DNA of 64,000 nucleotides from an uncultured Lachnospiraceae bacterium (GTDB lineage Bacteria > Bacillota > Clostridia > Lachnospirales > Lachnospiraceae), in the NCBI GenBank assembly GCA_910588125.1, contig CAJUPI010000007.1, forward strand, positions 1 through 64,000, in the 5' to 3' direction. Made by a program: the position numbers and the translations under genes. How positions within the stretch are numbered: position 1 is the first letter of the stretch; the number at the start of each line of letters is the position of its first letter. Below, in pieces: positions 1 through 7,638 of the stretch. Under the pieces are notes generated by a model. It worked only from the letters and a program-made list of their open reading frames with translations. It did no database searches and was not told the DNA's origin.

Positions 1-50
1 GGACCGACCGGTTATGAGCCGGTTGCTCTAACCAACTGAGCTAAAGGTCC
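1..50 (-). tRNA. tRNA with CAT anticodon (Met or Ile2), 3' part outside window
   Basis: Read on the minus strand the gene starts GGACCTTTAGCTCAG at 50 and shows a D-arm and an anticodon arm with loop CTCATAA. The anticodon CAT is at 14-16. The T-arm and 3' acceptor strand lie beyond position 1. CAT can be elongator Met or lysidine-modified Ile2; I cannot decide between them from half a molecule. Confidence 0.9.
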
Positions 51-66
51 GCAATTATGCTGCCAA

Positions 67-138
67 TGACCCCAACGAGATTCGAACTCGTGTTACCGCC
101 GTGAAAGGGCGATGTCTTAACCGCTTGACCATGGGGCC
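67..138 (-). tRNA. tRNA-Glu (TTC)
   Basis: The minus strand gives a full cloverleaf of 72 bases starting GGCCCCATGGTC and ending TTGGGGTCA. The anticodon loop is CTTTCAC, so the anticodon is TTC (Glu). The T-arm contains the standard GTTCGAATC. CCA is not encoded. It is the middle gene of a minus-strand tRNA cluster. Confidence 0.97.
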
Positions 139-163
139 AGAGATACTGGTCACCACGGACCAA

Positions 164-236
164 CTCCCCGAGTAGGACTTGAACCTACGACAGCGCGGTT
201 AACAGCCGCGTGCTCTACCGACTGAGCTATCGAGGA
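164..236 (-). tRNA. tRNA-Asn (GTT)
   Basis: The minus strand gives a full cloverleaf of 73 bases starting TCCTCGATAGCTCAG and ending TCGGGGAG. The anticodon loop CTGTTAA gives anticodon GTT (Asn). It is the first gene of the cluster, just downstream of a consensus promoter at 256-285. CCA is not encoded. Confidence 0.97.
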
Positions 237-255
237 ATACCTGTGCAACGAAGGT

Positions 256-285
256 ATTATACAACAAACCCTGTTAAGATGTCAA
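256..285 (-). promoter_or_regulatory. Promoter of the tRNA cluster
   Basis: On the minus strand a perfect TTGACA (285-280) and a perfect TATAAT (261-256) are separated by 18 bases. The -10 lies 20 bases before tRNA-Asn, as expected for a strong stable-RNA promoter. Confidence 0.85.
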
Positions 286-331
286 GGAAAATTGCAAACT
301 TTTAGGAAATTTGAAAAATACGATAAAAAAC

Positions 332-360
332 TTGACAAATGCCTGGCAGTAGCGTAAAAT
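332..360 (+). promoter_or_regulatory. Promoter of the metNIQ leader transcript
   Basis: TTGACA (332-337) and TAAAAT (355-360) have the ideal 17-base spacing. Transcription would start near 367, giving about 250 bases of leader before metN. The leader includes a short Met-rich reading frame and a terminator. Confidence 0.85.
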
Positions 361-410
361 ACGCCCATAAGTAAAAGCTTCATAACTTTTTAAGGAAATG
401 GAGATTCGCT

Positions 411-503
411 ATGAGTAACCGGACAAACCTGCAGATGGATATGGCTATGATGAGCGGCATGATGATGGACATGTGCCGCATGTTCGTATGCTTAAATATC
501 TGA
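411..503 (+). CDS. Methionine-rich leader peptide (30 aa)
   Basis: This 30-codon frame starts with ATG, has GGAG at 400-403 seven bases upstream and ends in TGA. Ten of the 30 residues are Met, including runs at residues 13-14 and 17-19. It begins about 44 bases after the predicted transcription start and ends 62 bases before the terminator in front of metN. A peptide rich in the amino acid imported by the downstream transporter is the hallmark of ribosome-mediated attenuation. The segment CAAACCTG inside the frame (424-431) repeats the terminator's 5' arm and can pair with its 3' arm; 430-437 can pair with 506-513. That attenuation occurs is my inference. Confidence 0.75.
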   Translation: MSNRTNLQMDMAMMSGMMMDMCRMFVCLNI

Positions 504-565
504 ATCATCTGCATGGATTGTGAGAAGAACGATACGGTTCCGGTGATAAGGCCCATAGATATCCG

Positions 566-596
566 ATCGCAAACCTGAGCAGGTTTGCGATTTTTT
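566..596 (+). terminator. Intrinsic terminator/attenuator upstream of metN
   Basis: The arms 566-577 and 580-591 are perfectly complementary over 12 bases (the innermost pairs must open to form the loop) and are followed by a T run to 596. It lies between the Met-rich leader frame and metN (618), so it would stop transcription before the transporter genes unless prevented. Confidence 0.92.
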
Positions 597-617
597 AGTT
601 TAGTGAAAGGAGCGATT

Positions 618-1637
618 ATGGCACTTGAAGAACCTATTATCAGCCTGCAAAATGTAGGTAAAGAATTTAAAACGGCAAATGGTCCGGTAGTGGCACTCGA
701 TAACATTAATCTGGATATTTACCGGGGAGAAATCTTCGGAATTATCGGTTTGTCCGGCGCCGGCAAAAGTACATTGGTTCGATGTATCAATATGCTGGAA
801 ACCCCTACCTCCGGGCAGGTGATTTTCGAGGGAGAGAATCTGGCAGCCCAAAACGACAAACAGAAACGGATGGCCAGGCGATCCATGGGTATGATCTTTC
901 AACAGTTTAACCTGCTCGCCCAACGCAATGTACTGAAAAATGTTTGTTTCCCCCTGGAGATCGCCGGCGCACCCAGACAAGAAGGCAAAAAAAGAGCCAT
1001 GGAGCTTTTAGAGCTGGTCGGCCTGGCAGACCGGGCCGGCGCTTACCCCGCGCAGCTTTCCGGAGGACAAAAACAAAGGGTGGCCATTGCCAGGGCCCTG
1101 GCCACCAATCCCAAAGTGATCCTGTGTGATGAAGCTACCAGCGCCTTAGATCCCAACACCACCAAATCTATCCTCTCTCTGCTAAAAGAGATCAACCGGA
1201 CCATGGGTGTGACTGTCATCGTCATCACACATGAGATGGCAGTGATTGAGGCAATCTGTGATCGAGTGGCCATCATTGACCAAAGCCACATCGCCGAGCT
1301 GGGAACCGTATCTGAAATATTCTCGGAACCCAAGTCAAAGATCGGACGGCAGCTGATTTTAGGAGATGCTGTCAATCAGGTAAAGTTCAGCGATTCGCGG
1401 CAGCTACGGATCATTTTTGACGGCCGGGAATCCACGGAGCCTATCATCTCCAATCTGGTTTTGGCATGTAAGCTTCCGGTAAATATTATGTATGCGGCAA
1501 CCAAAGACATCCAGGGCACTGCCATGGGGCAGATGATTATCCAACTTCCGGAGGAAGAGCCGGATGCCAACCGGATAATTAATTATCTGAAAAGTATCCA
1601 TATCCCATACGAGGAGGTGACCAGACATGACGTTTGA
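618..1637 (+). CDS. metN: Methionine ABC transporter ATP-binding protein MetN
   Basis: This is the ATPase of the MetNIQ importer for methionine (339 aa), acting on the cytoplasmic face of the membrane. Visible motifs are Walker A GLSGAGKST near residue 40, the Q-loop FQQFN, the signature LSGGQKQRVAIARAL, Walker B VILCDEATSAL and the switch His in VITHE. A C-terminal extension of about 75 residues fits the NIL regulatory domain of MetN. I chose ATG 618 because AAAGGAG stands just before it; an upstream ATG at 585 lies inside the terminator hairpin. It overlaps metI by 11 bases. Substrate assignment rests on family order and on the Met-rich leader. Confidence 0.93.
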   Translation: MALEEPIISLQNVGKEFKTANGPVVALDNINLDIYRGEIFGIIGLSGAGKSTLVRCINMLETPTSGQVIFEGENLAAQNDKQKRMARRSMGMIFQQFNLLAQRNVLKNVCFPLEIAGAPRQEGKKRAMELLELVGLADRAGAYPAQLSGGQKQRVAIARALATNPKVILCDEATSALDPNTTKSILSLLKEINRTMGVTVIVITHEMAVIEAICDRVAIIDQSHIAELGTVSEIFSEPKSKIGRQLILGDAVNQVKFSDSRQLRIIFDGRESTEPIISNLVLACKLPVNIMYAATKDIQGTAMGQMIIQLPEEEPDANRIINYLKSIHIPYEEVTRHDV

Positions 1638-2292
1638 TGCAACTACTCTTTCTATGTTAAAAACCGCAATTTGGGAGACGTTTTATATGGTAGCCCTGTC
1701 TTCCCTGTTTGCTTATGTGATCGGGCTGCCTTTGGGCATTGTGCTGGTGGTAACTGACAATGACGGCATTTATCCTGTCCCCTGGCTTCAGAAAATCCTG
1801 GGGTTGATCATCAATCTGCTGCGGTCCGTTCCCTTTTTAATCTTGCTCTTTATCGTATTGCCTCTTTCCAAAATTGTGATCGGTACTCGGATTGGCTCAC
1901 CGGCGATTGTGATTCCATTGACGATTGCCGCTGCCCCCTATATTGCCCGGGTCGTGGAATCCTCTTTCCGGGAAATCGATGCCGGGGTGATTGAAGCCGC
2001 CAAATCCATGGGCGCCTCCACCTGGCAGATCATTTGGAAGGTTTTGCTTCCGGAGTCCAGGCCATCCCTGCTTTTAGGCGCTGCCCTGGCTGTCACCACG
2101 ATTCTCAGTTATTCTGCCATGGCCGGATTTACCGGCGGAGGCGGTTTAGGCGCCGTAGCTATCAACTATGGCTACTACCGGTATGAACCGGCGCTGATGT
2201 GGATCGCTGTCATCCTTCTGGTAGTAATGGTACAAATCATCCAGGAGATTGGCACTCAGCTTTCCAAAAAAGGCGACAAACGAATCCGATAA
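1627..2292 (+). CDS. metI: Methionine ABC transporter permease MetI
   Basis: This is an integral membrane permease of 221 aa, the normal MetI length, with about five to six hydrophobic segments. The coupling loop for MetN is seen around residues 117-140 (VIEAAKSMGASTWQIIWKV), matching the EAA motif. Its start lies inside the end of metN, so the two are translationally coupled. A GAGGTGA ribosome site precedes the ATG. Confidence 0.93.
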   Translation: MTFDATTLSMLKTAIWETFYMVALSSLFAYVIGLPLGIVLVVTDNDGIYPVPWLQKILGLIINLLRSVPFLILLFIVLPLSKIVIGTRIGSPAIVIPLTIAAAPYIARVVESSFREIDAGVIEAAKSMGASTWQIIWKVLLPESRPSLLLGAALAVTTILSYSAMAGFTGGGGLGAVAINYGYYRYEPALMWIAVILLVVMVQIIQEIGTQLSKKGDKRIR

Positions 2293-2326
2293 TAATTTTA
2301 TTTTAATTTGTAATTAAAATTCGGAT
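2283..2326 (+). other. AT-rich stem-loop between metI and metQ
   Basis: AATCCG (2283-2288) can pair with CGGATT (2321-2326), enclosing a 9-base AT stem ATTTTAATT/AATTAAAAT. There is no clean T run, so it is more likely an RNA-stability or processing element than a terminator. It covers the metI stop region. Confidence 0.4.
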
Positions 2327-2407
2327 TTAGCAGCTTTCCCTACAGGATGTACGGATCGCTGTTGGCAAAATGCCATATAAATCAATCCATATGAGGAGGA
2401 ATTATTT

Positions 2408-3304
2408 ATGAAAAAAACAATGGGAATTTTGACTGCTGCCGTATTTGCTGCCGCACTGACTGCTTGTGGCGGTAATTCTGCAGAATCCACCACTGCTGCA
2501 CCAACAACTACTGCAGCTGCTGAAAGCGAAAAAAAGACAGAAGCTTCTGCTGAGACAACCGCCGCTCCGGCCGAAATGCAGAAAATCGTAGTGGGAGCAA
2601 GCCCTGCTCCTCACGCCGAGATTCTGCGTGCTGCCAAAGATGTTCTGGCCCAGAAGGGTTATGAGTTGGAAATCCTGGAATATGTCGATTACATTCAGCC
2701 AAACCTGGCGCTGGAATCGGCGGATCTGGACGCCAACTACTTCCAGCATTTACCCTATCTGGAATCTTTCAATGAAGAGAACGGAACCAAGCTGGTATCT
2801 GCCGCTTCTATCCACTACGAACCGTTTGGCATCTATGCCGGCAAGGCTTCTTCTTTAGATGGGCTGGCCGACGGAGCTACGGTTGCGGTTCCCAATGATA
2901 CCAGCAATGAGGCGAGAGCCCTGCTGCTTTTAGAAGCTCAGGGTCTGATCAAGCTCAAAGACGGTGCGGATTTGACCGTAACCAAAAATGATATCGTAGA
3001 GAATCCTAAGAACCTGAACCTGTATGAAGTCGAAGCGGCTCAGATTCCACGGGTAGTCGAGGATGTGGATATTGCCGTTATCAATGGTAACTATGCCATT
3101 GAAGCCGGCTTTAAAGTTTCCGAAGCCCTGGCTGTGGAGGATTCCGAATCCATTGCCGCCACCACCTATGGCAATGTCATTGCTGTGAGAGAAGGCCATG
3201 AAAACGATGAGAATATCGTTGCTCTGGTGGAGGCCCTGACCAGTGATGAGGTCAAGGCTTATATTGAAAGCACTTATGAGGGCGCTGTTGTTCCCCTGTT
3301 TTAA
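2408..3304 (+). CDS. metQ: Methionine-binding lipoprotein MetQ
   Basis: This is the substrate-binding protein of the MetNIQ importer (298 aa), tethered outside the cell membrane. The N-terminus is a lipoprotein signal with lipobox LTAC; Cys20 is the lipidated residue. A low-complexity Thr/Ala/Glu linker covers about residues 25-60, followed by the NlpA-type domain beginning IVVGASPAPHAEIL and carrying DANYFQHLPYLE, both typical of MetQ. GAGGAGG precedes the ATG. It is the last gene of the operon and is followed by a terminator. Confidence 0.93.
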   Translation: MKKTMGILTAAVFAAALTACGGNSAESTTAAPTTTAAAESEKKTEASAETTAAPAEMQKIVVGASPAPHAEILRAAKDVLAQKGYELEILEYVDYIQPNLALESADLDANYFQHLPYLESFNEENGTKLVSAASIHYEPFGIYAGKASSLDGLADGATVAVPNDTSNEARALLLLEAQGLIKLKDGADLTVTKNDIVENPKNLNLYEVEAAQIPRVVEDVDIAVINGNYAIEAGFKVSEALAVEDSESIAATTYGNVIAVREGHENDENIVALVEALTSDEVKAYIESTYEGAVVPLF

Positions 3305-3367
3305 TCCCTGTTAAGGGCGGCCACAAAGCAACTCATCAAGCTTAATTGCGGGAATCTTCATCTATGG

Positions 3368-3413
3368 GGAAAAGAATGGACCGTCTGGCCTGGCCGACGG
3401 TCCTGCTCTTTTC
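3368..3413 (+). terminator. Terminator after metQ
   Basis: GGACCGTC (3378-3385) pairs with GACGGTCC (3396-3403). GAAAAG before it can pair with CTTTTC after it, extending the stem. The T-rich tail is imperfect (CTGCTCTTTTCT). Confidence 0.65.
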
Positions 3414-3423
3414 TCCACGTCAA

Positions 3424-3522
3424 ATGTCATTAAGTTTATCTCTGAGAATACTCAGAAGTCCTTAAATCCCTGAGTTTTGCGTGGAAACGAAAATGCACAT
3501 TGTCTGAGCAAAGCGAGTTTGG
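3424..3522. repeat. Dispersed inverted-repeat element, family 1, copy C (internally deleted)
   Basis: Starts TGTCATTAAGTTTA and continues CTGAGAATACTCAG, then CCTTAAATCCCTGA, GCGTGGAAACGAAAAT and GTCTGAGCAAAGCGAGT. This matches, in order, the reverse complement of the right arm of copy B (54250-54411), but with a central piece missing. It fills most of the gene-free stretch between the metQ terminator and the ylmC-like gene; the rest of that stretch shows nothing I recognise. Confidence 0.75.
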
Positions 3523-3637
3523 GCATTGGGGGTTCATTTTTCGCAAAAATCTGCTGTTTCTTTCAGGAACCACTCCTCAAAAGCGGGCATAAAATAAGAA
3601 TAGGAACGACTGCAAAATGCAAAGGACAGGGAATGCC

Positions 3638-3903
3638 ATGCGTATTTTTGACTTAAAAAAAAAGAAGTTATCAATATCTGTGACTGCAAACGTCTGGGCT
3701 TTGTAGGGGATATTGAATTTGACGAGCATACCGGATGCATCACTCATCTAATCATCCCGGGACCTGGCTGCCTATGCGGAATATTCGGCCGTGAAAAAGA
3801 ATATGTAATCCCTTTTTGTGATGTAAAACAGATTGGCGATGACATTATTCTTGTTGAAATCCGCATTTTAAAGGATGCAGAAAAGACCTGTAAAAGCGAA
3901 TAA
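3638..3903 (+). pseudogene. YlmC/YmxH-family PRC-barrel protein, frame broken in an A8 tract
   Basis: From ATG 3638 the frame reads MRIFDLKK and, after a run of eight A (3656-3663), runs into TAG within about 22 codons. If one A is added the frame continues as a complete 88-residue protein with VINICDCKRLGFVGDIEFD, LIIPGPG, FGREKEYVIPF and IGDDIILVE, which are hallmarks of the small YlmC/YmxH sporulation-linked family. Upstream AAAGGACAGG is a usable ribosome site. The break could be a true mutation, a sequencing error in the homopolymer, or a slippage site that restores the frame. The gene sits before nrdR in the same direction. Confidence 0.8.
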
Positions 3904-3927
3904 CGGGGCATTTTTGGCAAAAACTGG

Positions 3928-3956
3928 TTGCACTTGCCTCCCGTGTAAGGTACAAT
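3928..3956 (+). promoter_or_regulatory. Promoter of nrdR-yqeG
   Basis: TTGCAC (3928-3933) and TACAAT (3951-3956) are separated by 17 bases, about 55 bases before the nrdR start. Confidence 0.75.
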
Positions 3957-4011
3957 AAAAGAGAAACATTTGAACTGTTACATAACAAATGGAAAAACAG
4001 GAGGAAGTACA

Positions 4012-4467
4012 GTGAAATGTCCGTATTGTAATGCGTCAGATACCAAGGTAATCGACTCCCGTCCGGCTGACGAAAATAGTTCTATCCGCCGTCGCCGGCA
4101 GTGTGAGAAATGCAAAAAACGATTTACCACCTATGAAAAACTGGAAACCATGCCTCTGATGGTAATCAAAAAAGATCGCACCAGGGAAACCTATGAACGT
4201 GCAAAAATTGAGGATGGTGTTCTTCGCTCCTGTCACAAAAGACCAGTATCCACCGAACAGATCAATGCTATTATCGATGAGATCGAAAATCAGGTTTTCA
4301 ATATGGAAGAAAAGGAAATCGAAACTTCCGTCATCGGTGAATTGGTCATGGAAAAACTAAAAGATCTGGACGAAGTGGCCTATGTCCGTTTTGCTTCTGT
4401 CTATCGGGAGTTTAAAGATGTCAACACGTTTATGGAGGAGCTTGGTAAGCTGTTAAAAAATAAATGA
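4012..4467 (+). CDS. nrdR: Transcriptional repressor NrdR
   Basis: NrdR represses ribonucleotide reductase genes and senses nucleotide state through an ATP-cone. At 151 aa it has the usual length. The N-terminal zinc ribbon has CPYC at residues 3-6 and CEKC near 31-34, followed by RFTTYE. The ATP-cone starts at about residue 49 (VIKKDRTRE). The start is GTG 4012 with GGAGGAA upstream; family members begin MKCPYC, so the longer upstream extension is excluded. Its stop overlaps the yqeG start (ATGA). Confidence 0.96.
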   Translation: MKCPYCNASDTKVIDSRPADENSSIRRRRQCEKCKKRFTTYEKLETMPLMVIKKDRTRETYERAKIEDGVLRSCHKRPVSTEQINAIIDEIENQVFNMEEKEIETSVIGELVMEKLKDLDEVAYVRFASVYREFKDVNTFMEELGKLLKNK

Positions 4468-4979
4468 TACTTGATCGATTTTACCCGCAGGAATGGGTGG
4501 ACAGCACCTATGATATTGACTGGAAATCATGGCAGGAAAAAGGAATCCGCGGAGCAATTTTTGACATTGACAATACGCTGGTTCCCCATGGCGCTCCGGC
4601 CGATACCCGGGCCAGGGCCTTTTTTCAAAATCTTCATAGCATAGGTATCCGCACCTGCCTTCTTTCCAACAACAAAAAGCCACGGGTATCTTCCTTTGCC
4701 ATAGAGGTGAATTCCCCTTACATTTATAAAGCCCATAAGCCTGCTGTCCATAACTATAGAAAAGCCCTGGAATTAATGGGGACAACCCCGAAAACCACTC
4801 TGTTTGTCGGTGATCAGCTTTTTACGGATGTCTATGGAGCAAACCGGGCCGGTATTTATGGCATTTTGGTAAAGCCAATCAATCCCCAGGAAGAGATCCA
4901 GATTGTCCTGAAGCGTTATCTGGAGGCTGTTGTCCTCCATTTTTATCAGAGGCAAAAAAACGCCCATAAAACCGTCTGA
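4464..4979 (+). CDS. yqeG: YqeG-family HAD phosphatase
   Basis: This is a 171-residue class IIIA HAD-type phosphatase of the YqeG family, probably cytoplasmic. The nucleophile motif is FDIDNTLV (around residues 36-43), motif II is LLSNN (near 68-72) and the acidic motif is GDQLFTDV (near 117-124). The substrate is not known from sequence. It overlaps nrdR by four bases, implying coupled translation. Confidence 0.93.
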   Translation: MILDRFYPQEWVDSTYDIDWKSWQEKGIRGAIFDIDNTLVPHGAPADTRARAFFQNLHSIGIRTCLLSNNKKPRVSSFAIEVNSPYIYKAHKPAVHNYRKALELMGTTPKTTLFVGDQLFTDVYGANRAGIYGILVKPINPQEEIQIVLKRYLEAVVLHFYQRQKNAHKTV

Positions 4980-5012
4980 TGTTTTATCTTCATAATAAGG
5001 AGAACTCTATTT

Positions 5013-6566
5013 ATGATTATCAGTGTACCAGGAGAATATTACGTATTTGAAACCGAAGAGCCTCCCTCCCGGGAAAGCCTGTCTGTTTTTTTCCAGGATT
5101 TGAATGAAAATGATATCTTAGAAGTGCGGATTCGTCCCGGCAGCGCGAACAGCCAGAGCTACCATGTCACCCGATTTTTTCTTGAACATCAGCTGGAATT
5201 CATGAATCTTGCCCTGCCAAAAAGAGCAGATACTTTTCAGTTGGCCTCCCGGCTCTGTCCATATCATGCTGTTCTTCCCGTATTGGATTCCGATGGCAAT
5301 TGTGTCAGCATTCTCAAAAAGATCTGGACCTATTACCAGCACCCCTATCAGTATGAAGGCGGCCTGGATCTTGGCCTTCTCAACCGTTATGAACGCATTG
5401 TCCTGGTATCGCTGAATGAATATTCTGTCGAACTTTACCAGCGGGTCCTTCCCCACTGGAACGGCAAAAGGCTCTGTCTTGTCGGCGCGGAATGGCGCGA
5501 CTACCTGGATGTGCTTTCCCCTCTTTGCCATGTGCCGGTGACCGTCTTTGATCATCTGGACGAAATTGGCAAAAGCTTTCAGGAAGAGGATTATATCCGT
5601 CTTTTGTATATTGCCGACAAGCTGCCCGGAAATGAGAGTATCTCACGCTATGAACACGGAATTATGTATTATGACGAGGTCATGACCCTGACCTTTCTCT
5701 TTTCCCATGTCACACACCCCGGCCCCCGGCATCCGGACCGCCGGTTTTTCCTGATTGACGGCCGCTATAATATAGAGGGCATTTTCGGTATCTGGAACAA
5801 GGTATTTACCGCTGCTAAATATGCCATGGCCAAAGGCTATACTCCTGTCTTTGCTATTACCTCTTCTGATGACAATATTTATTCCGATCATCCCGGTGAT
5901 GACATCTGGAATAAGTTTTTTCTGCAACCGGAGGGGTTTTCTCTTTCTGATGTGCGGGAAAGCTGCTACCTGGTACATTCCCCTAATATGAATTTACTGA
6001 GCATCATGCTCCATATTATGAGGGAAGCTTCCCAGGGCCAGGAGCTTTTTTGGCCGGATGGTATATTCAATGCTAATGTACGCCAGTATGTTGCCGACCG
6101 GCAGCATCGCTTTCTTCCTCATCCACAGCGTACCCTTGGCGTCCTGATCCGCGGTACGGATTACGTTCACAATCCCCTGCCGAACCATCCGCGCCATGCA
6201 TCTATCGAGATGGTGATGCAAAAGATCTCCGAGGCAGAAGCCTCCTGGGGGGTTGACTGGATCTATCTGGCCACAGAAGATCAGGAAATCTGCCGGAAAA
6301 TGAAGGAGCACTATGGAGAAAGAATTCTTTTCACCGATCAGGAACGTTATACCATAAAACCAGGTCAGTTCTTAGCGGATCTTCACCACACCAAGGAAGA
6401 AGGAAAGGGCTTCCGTCTGGGCGCTGAATATTTATGTTCGATCCAGCTTCTTGCACAATGCCGCTGCCTGATTGCCTCCGGAGAATGCGGAGGCCTGGCC
6501 GAAACACTAAGAGAAAATGCCGGGAGATACGAGCATGTGTATGTTTTTCATATTCCTTCCGCATGA
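5013..6566 (+). CDS. Fucosyltransferase-like GT-B protein (517 aa), substrate unknown
   Basis: The N-terminal half (residues 1-230) has no family I recognise. The C-terminal half resembles O-/alpha-fucosyltransferase folds: VLIRGTDY near residue 375, where an Arg binds the nucleotide sugar in that fold; DWIYLATEDQEICRKM near 410; and a late SGECGGLAETL near 490. There is no signal peptide or membrane segment, so it should act in the cytoplasm. It has its own AAGGAG site 34 bases after yqeG. It ends two bases before the convergent xdhC stop. The transferase call is by motif resemblance only. Confidence 0.5.
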   Translation: MIISVPGEYYVFETEEPPSRESLSVFFQDLNENDILEVRIRPGSANSQSYHVTRFFLEHQLEFMNLALPKRADTFQLASRLCPYHAVLPVLDSDGNCVSILKKIWTYYQHPYQYEGGLDLGLLNRYERIVLVSLNEYSVELYQRVLPHWNGKRLCLVGAEWRDYLDVLSPLCHVPVTVFDHLDEIGKSFQEEDYIRLLYIADKLPGNESISRYEHGIMYYDEVMTLTFLFSHVTHPGPRHPDRRFFLIDGRYNIEGIFGIWNKVFTAAKYAMAKGYTPVFAITSSDDNIYSDHPGDDIWNKFFLQPEGFSLSDVRESCYLVHSPNMNLLSIMLHIMREASQGQELFWPDGIFNANVRQYVADRQHRFLPHPQRTLGVLIRGTDYVHNPLPNHPRHASIEMVMQKISEAEASWGVDWIYLATEDQEICRKMKEHYGERILFTDQERYTIKPGQFLADLHHTKEEGKGFRLGAEYLCSIQLLAQCRCLIASGECGGLAETLRENAGRYEHVYVFHIPSA

Positions 6567-6568
6567 TG

Positions 6569-7600
6569 TCATTTTCTTCCGGTCCGCACGGCAATCAATT
6601 CTCCGGCAATACTGATCGCTATCTCAGCCGGTGTCTCTGCATGGATTTTCATACCAATCGGCATATGGCAGGACTCGGCTTCTTCCCGGGAGAAGCCGTC
6701 TTCCATCAGCCTCTTTGTGACGGCAGCAATCTTATTTTTGCTGCCTATCACTCCGATATACCGGGGGCGGCTGGCAAGCATTTGCCGCTGTATTAGGTAA
6801 TCAAATTCATGCCCGCGGGTCATCACGCAAACATAGTCTTCTGCCTTAACCGTCAGATAATCCGCAATTCGTTCAAAATTCCCCACAATATTGCGCTCTG
6901 CATCGGGAAATCTTTCATCGTTGGCAAATTCCTTCCGATCGTCCATAACCACACAGCGAAATCCCACGCGGGCCAGTACCGGCACTAATTCCCGCGCCAC
7001 ATGGCCGCCGCCAAATACATAGACGGTTCCTGCCCGGACAAGAGGTTCTATATAATATCTCCTCTTTCCCGATTGATACTGCCGTGCCCGGCTTTCAAAA
7101 ATATTTCCCTGCTGTCTTTGCAGCTCTTCCAGACAGCCGGATAAACGCTGTCCACCATCCAATGTGCGGTTATAAAGATCCATCTGCCAGCAGGTCTCTT
7201 CCGTAATATCCAATAGCAGCCAGCTGTCCTCATCCCGGCCGAAAGCTGCTATCACCCGATTACATAAATCATGGAACGCTTCATTTCGAGGGCAGATATA
7301 CTGAAAATAAACGGTCACATCCCCGCCGCAGATCATTCCGATATCCGATACTTCATTTTTGCTCAGCGTAAATCCTTTCACATAGGAGCTTCTCTTCCTT
7401 ATTCCCTCTCTGGCGATTTGTATAGCTCGATATTCCACTGCACCGCCACCAATCGTCCCCCGGATGGTTCCATCCTCTTTTACCAGCATACGAGAACCAG
7501 CTCCCCGGGGAGTGGAACCCGAGCTGGCGATTATCGTTACCAGCACTGCTGCTTCTCCTCGCTCCATCACCTGTCTTAATTCCTCAAATAAATGTTTCAT
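6569..7600 (-). CDS. xdhC: XdhC/CoxI-family molybdoenzyme maturation protein
   Basis: XdhC proteins bind molybdenum cofactor and help insert its sulfurated form into xanthine dehydrogenase. At 343 aa it contains the N-terminal XdhC/CoxI domain (ATIIASSGSTPRGAGSRMLV-like block near residues 20-40, then GTIGGGAVE) and a C-terminal Rossmann domain (VYVFGGGHVARELVPVLA near 190, then YIGVIGSKNK). It is the last gene of the minus-strand molybdenum block, 38 bases after modC, and faces the fused xanthine dehydrogenase it probably serves. Confidence 0.9.
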   Translation of the reverse strand: MKHLFEELRQVMERGEAAVLVTIIASSGSTPRGAGSRMLVKEDGTIRGTIGGGAVEYRAIQIAREGIRKRSSYVKGFTLSKNEVSDIGMICGGDVTVYFQYICPRNEAFHDLCNRVIAAFGRDEDSWLLLDITEETCWQMDLYNRTLDGGQRLSGCLEELQRQQGNIFESRARQYQSGKRRYYIEPLVRAGTVYVFGGGHVARELVPVLARVGFRCVVMDDRKEFANDERFPDAERNIVGNFERIADYLTVKAEDYVCVMTRGHEFDYLIQRQMLASRPRYIGVIGSKNKIAAVTKRLMEDGFSREEAESCHMPIGMKIHAETPAEIAISIAGELIAVRTGRK

Positions 7601-7638
7601 CTCTCATTCCTCTTTCTGCCACATTCCCGGCACCCCTA

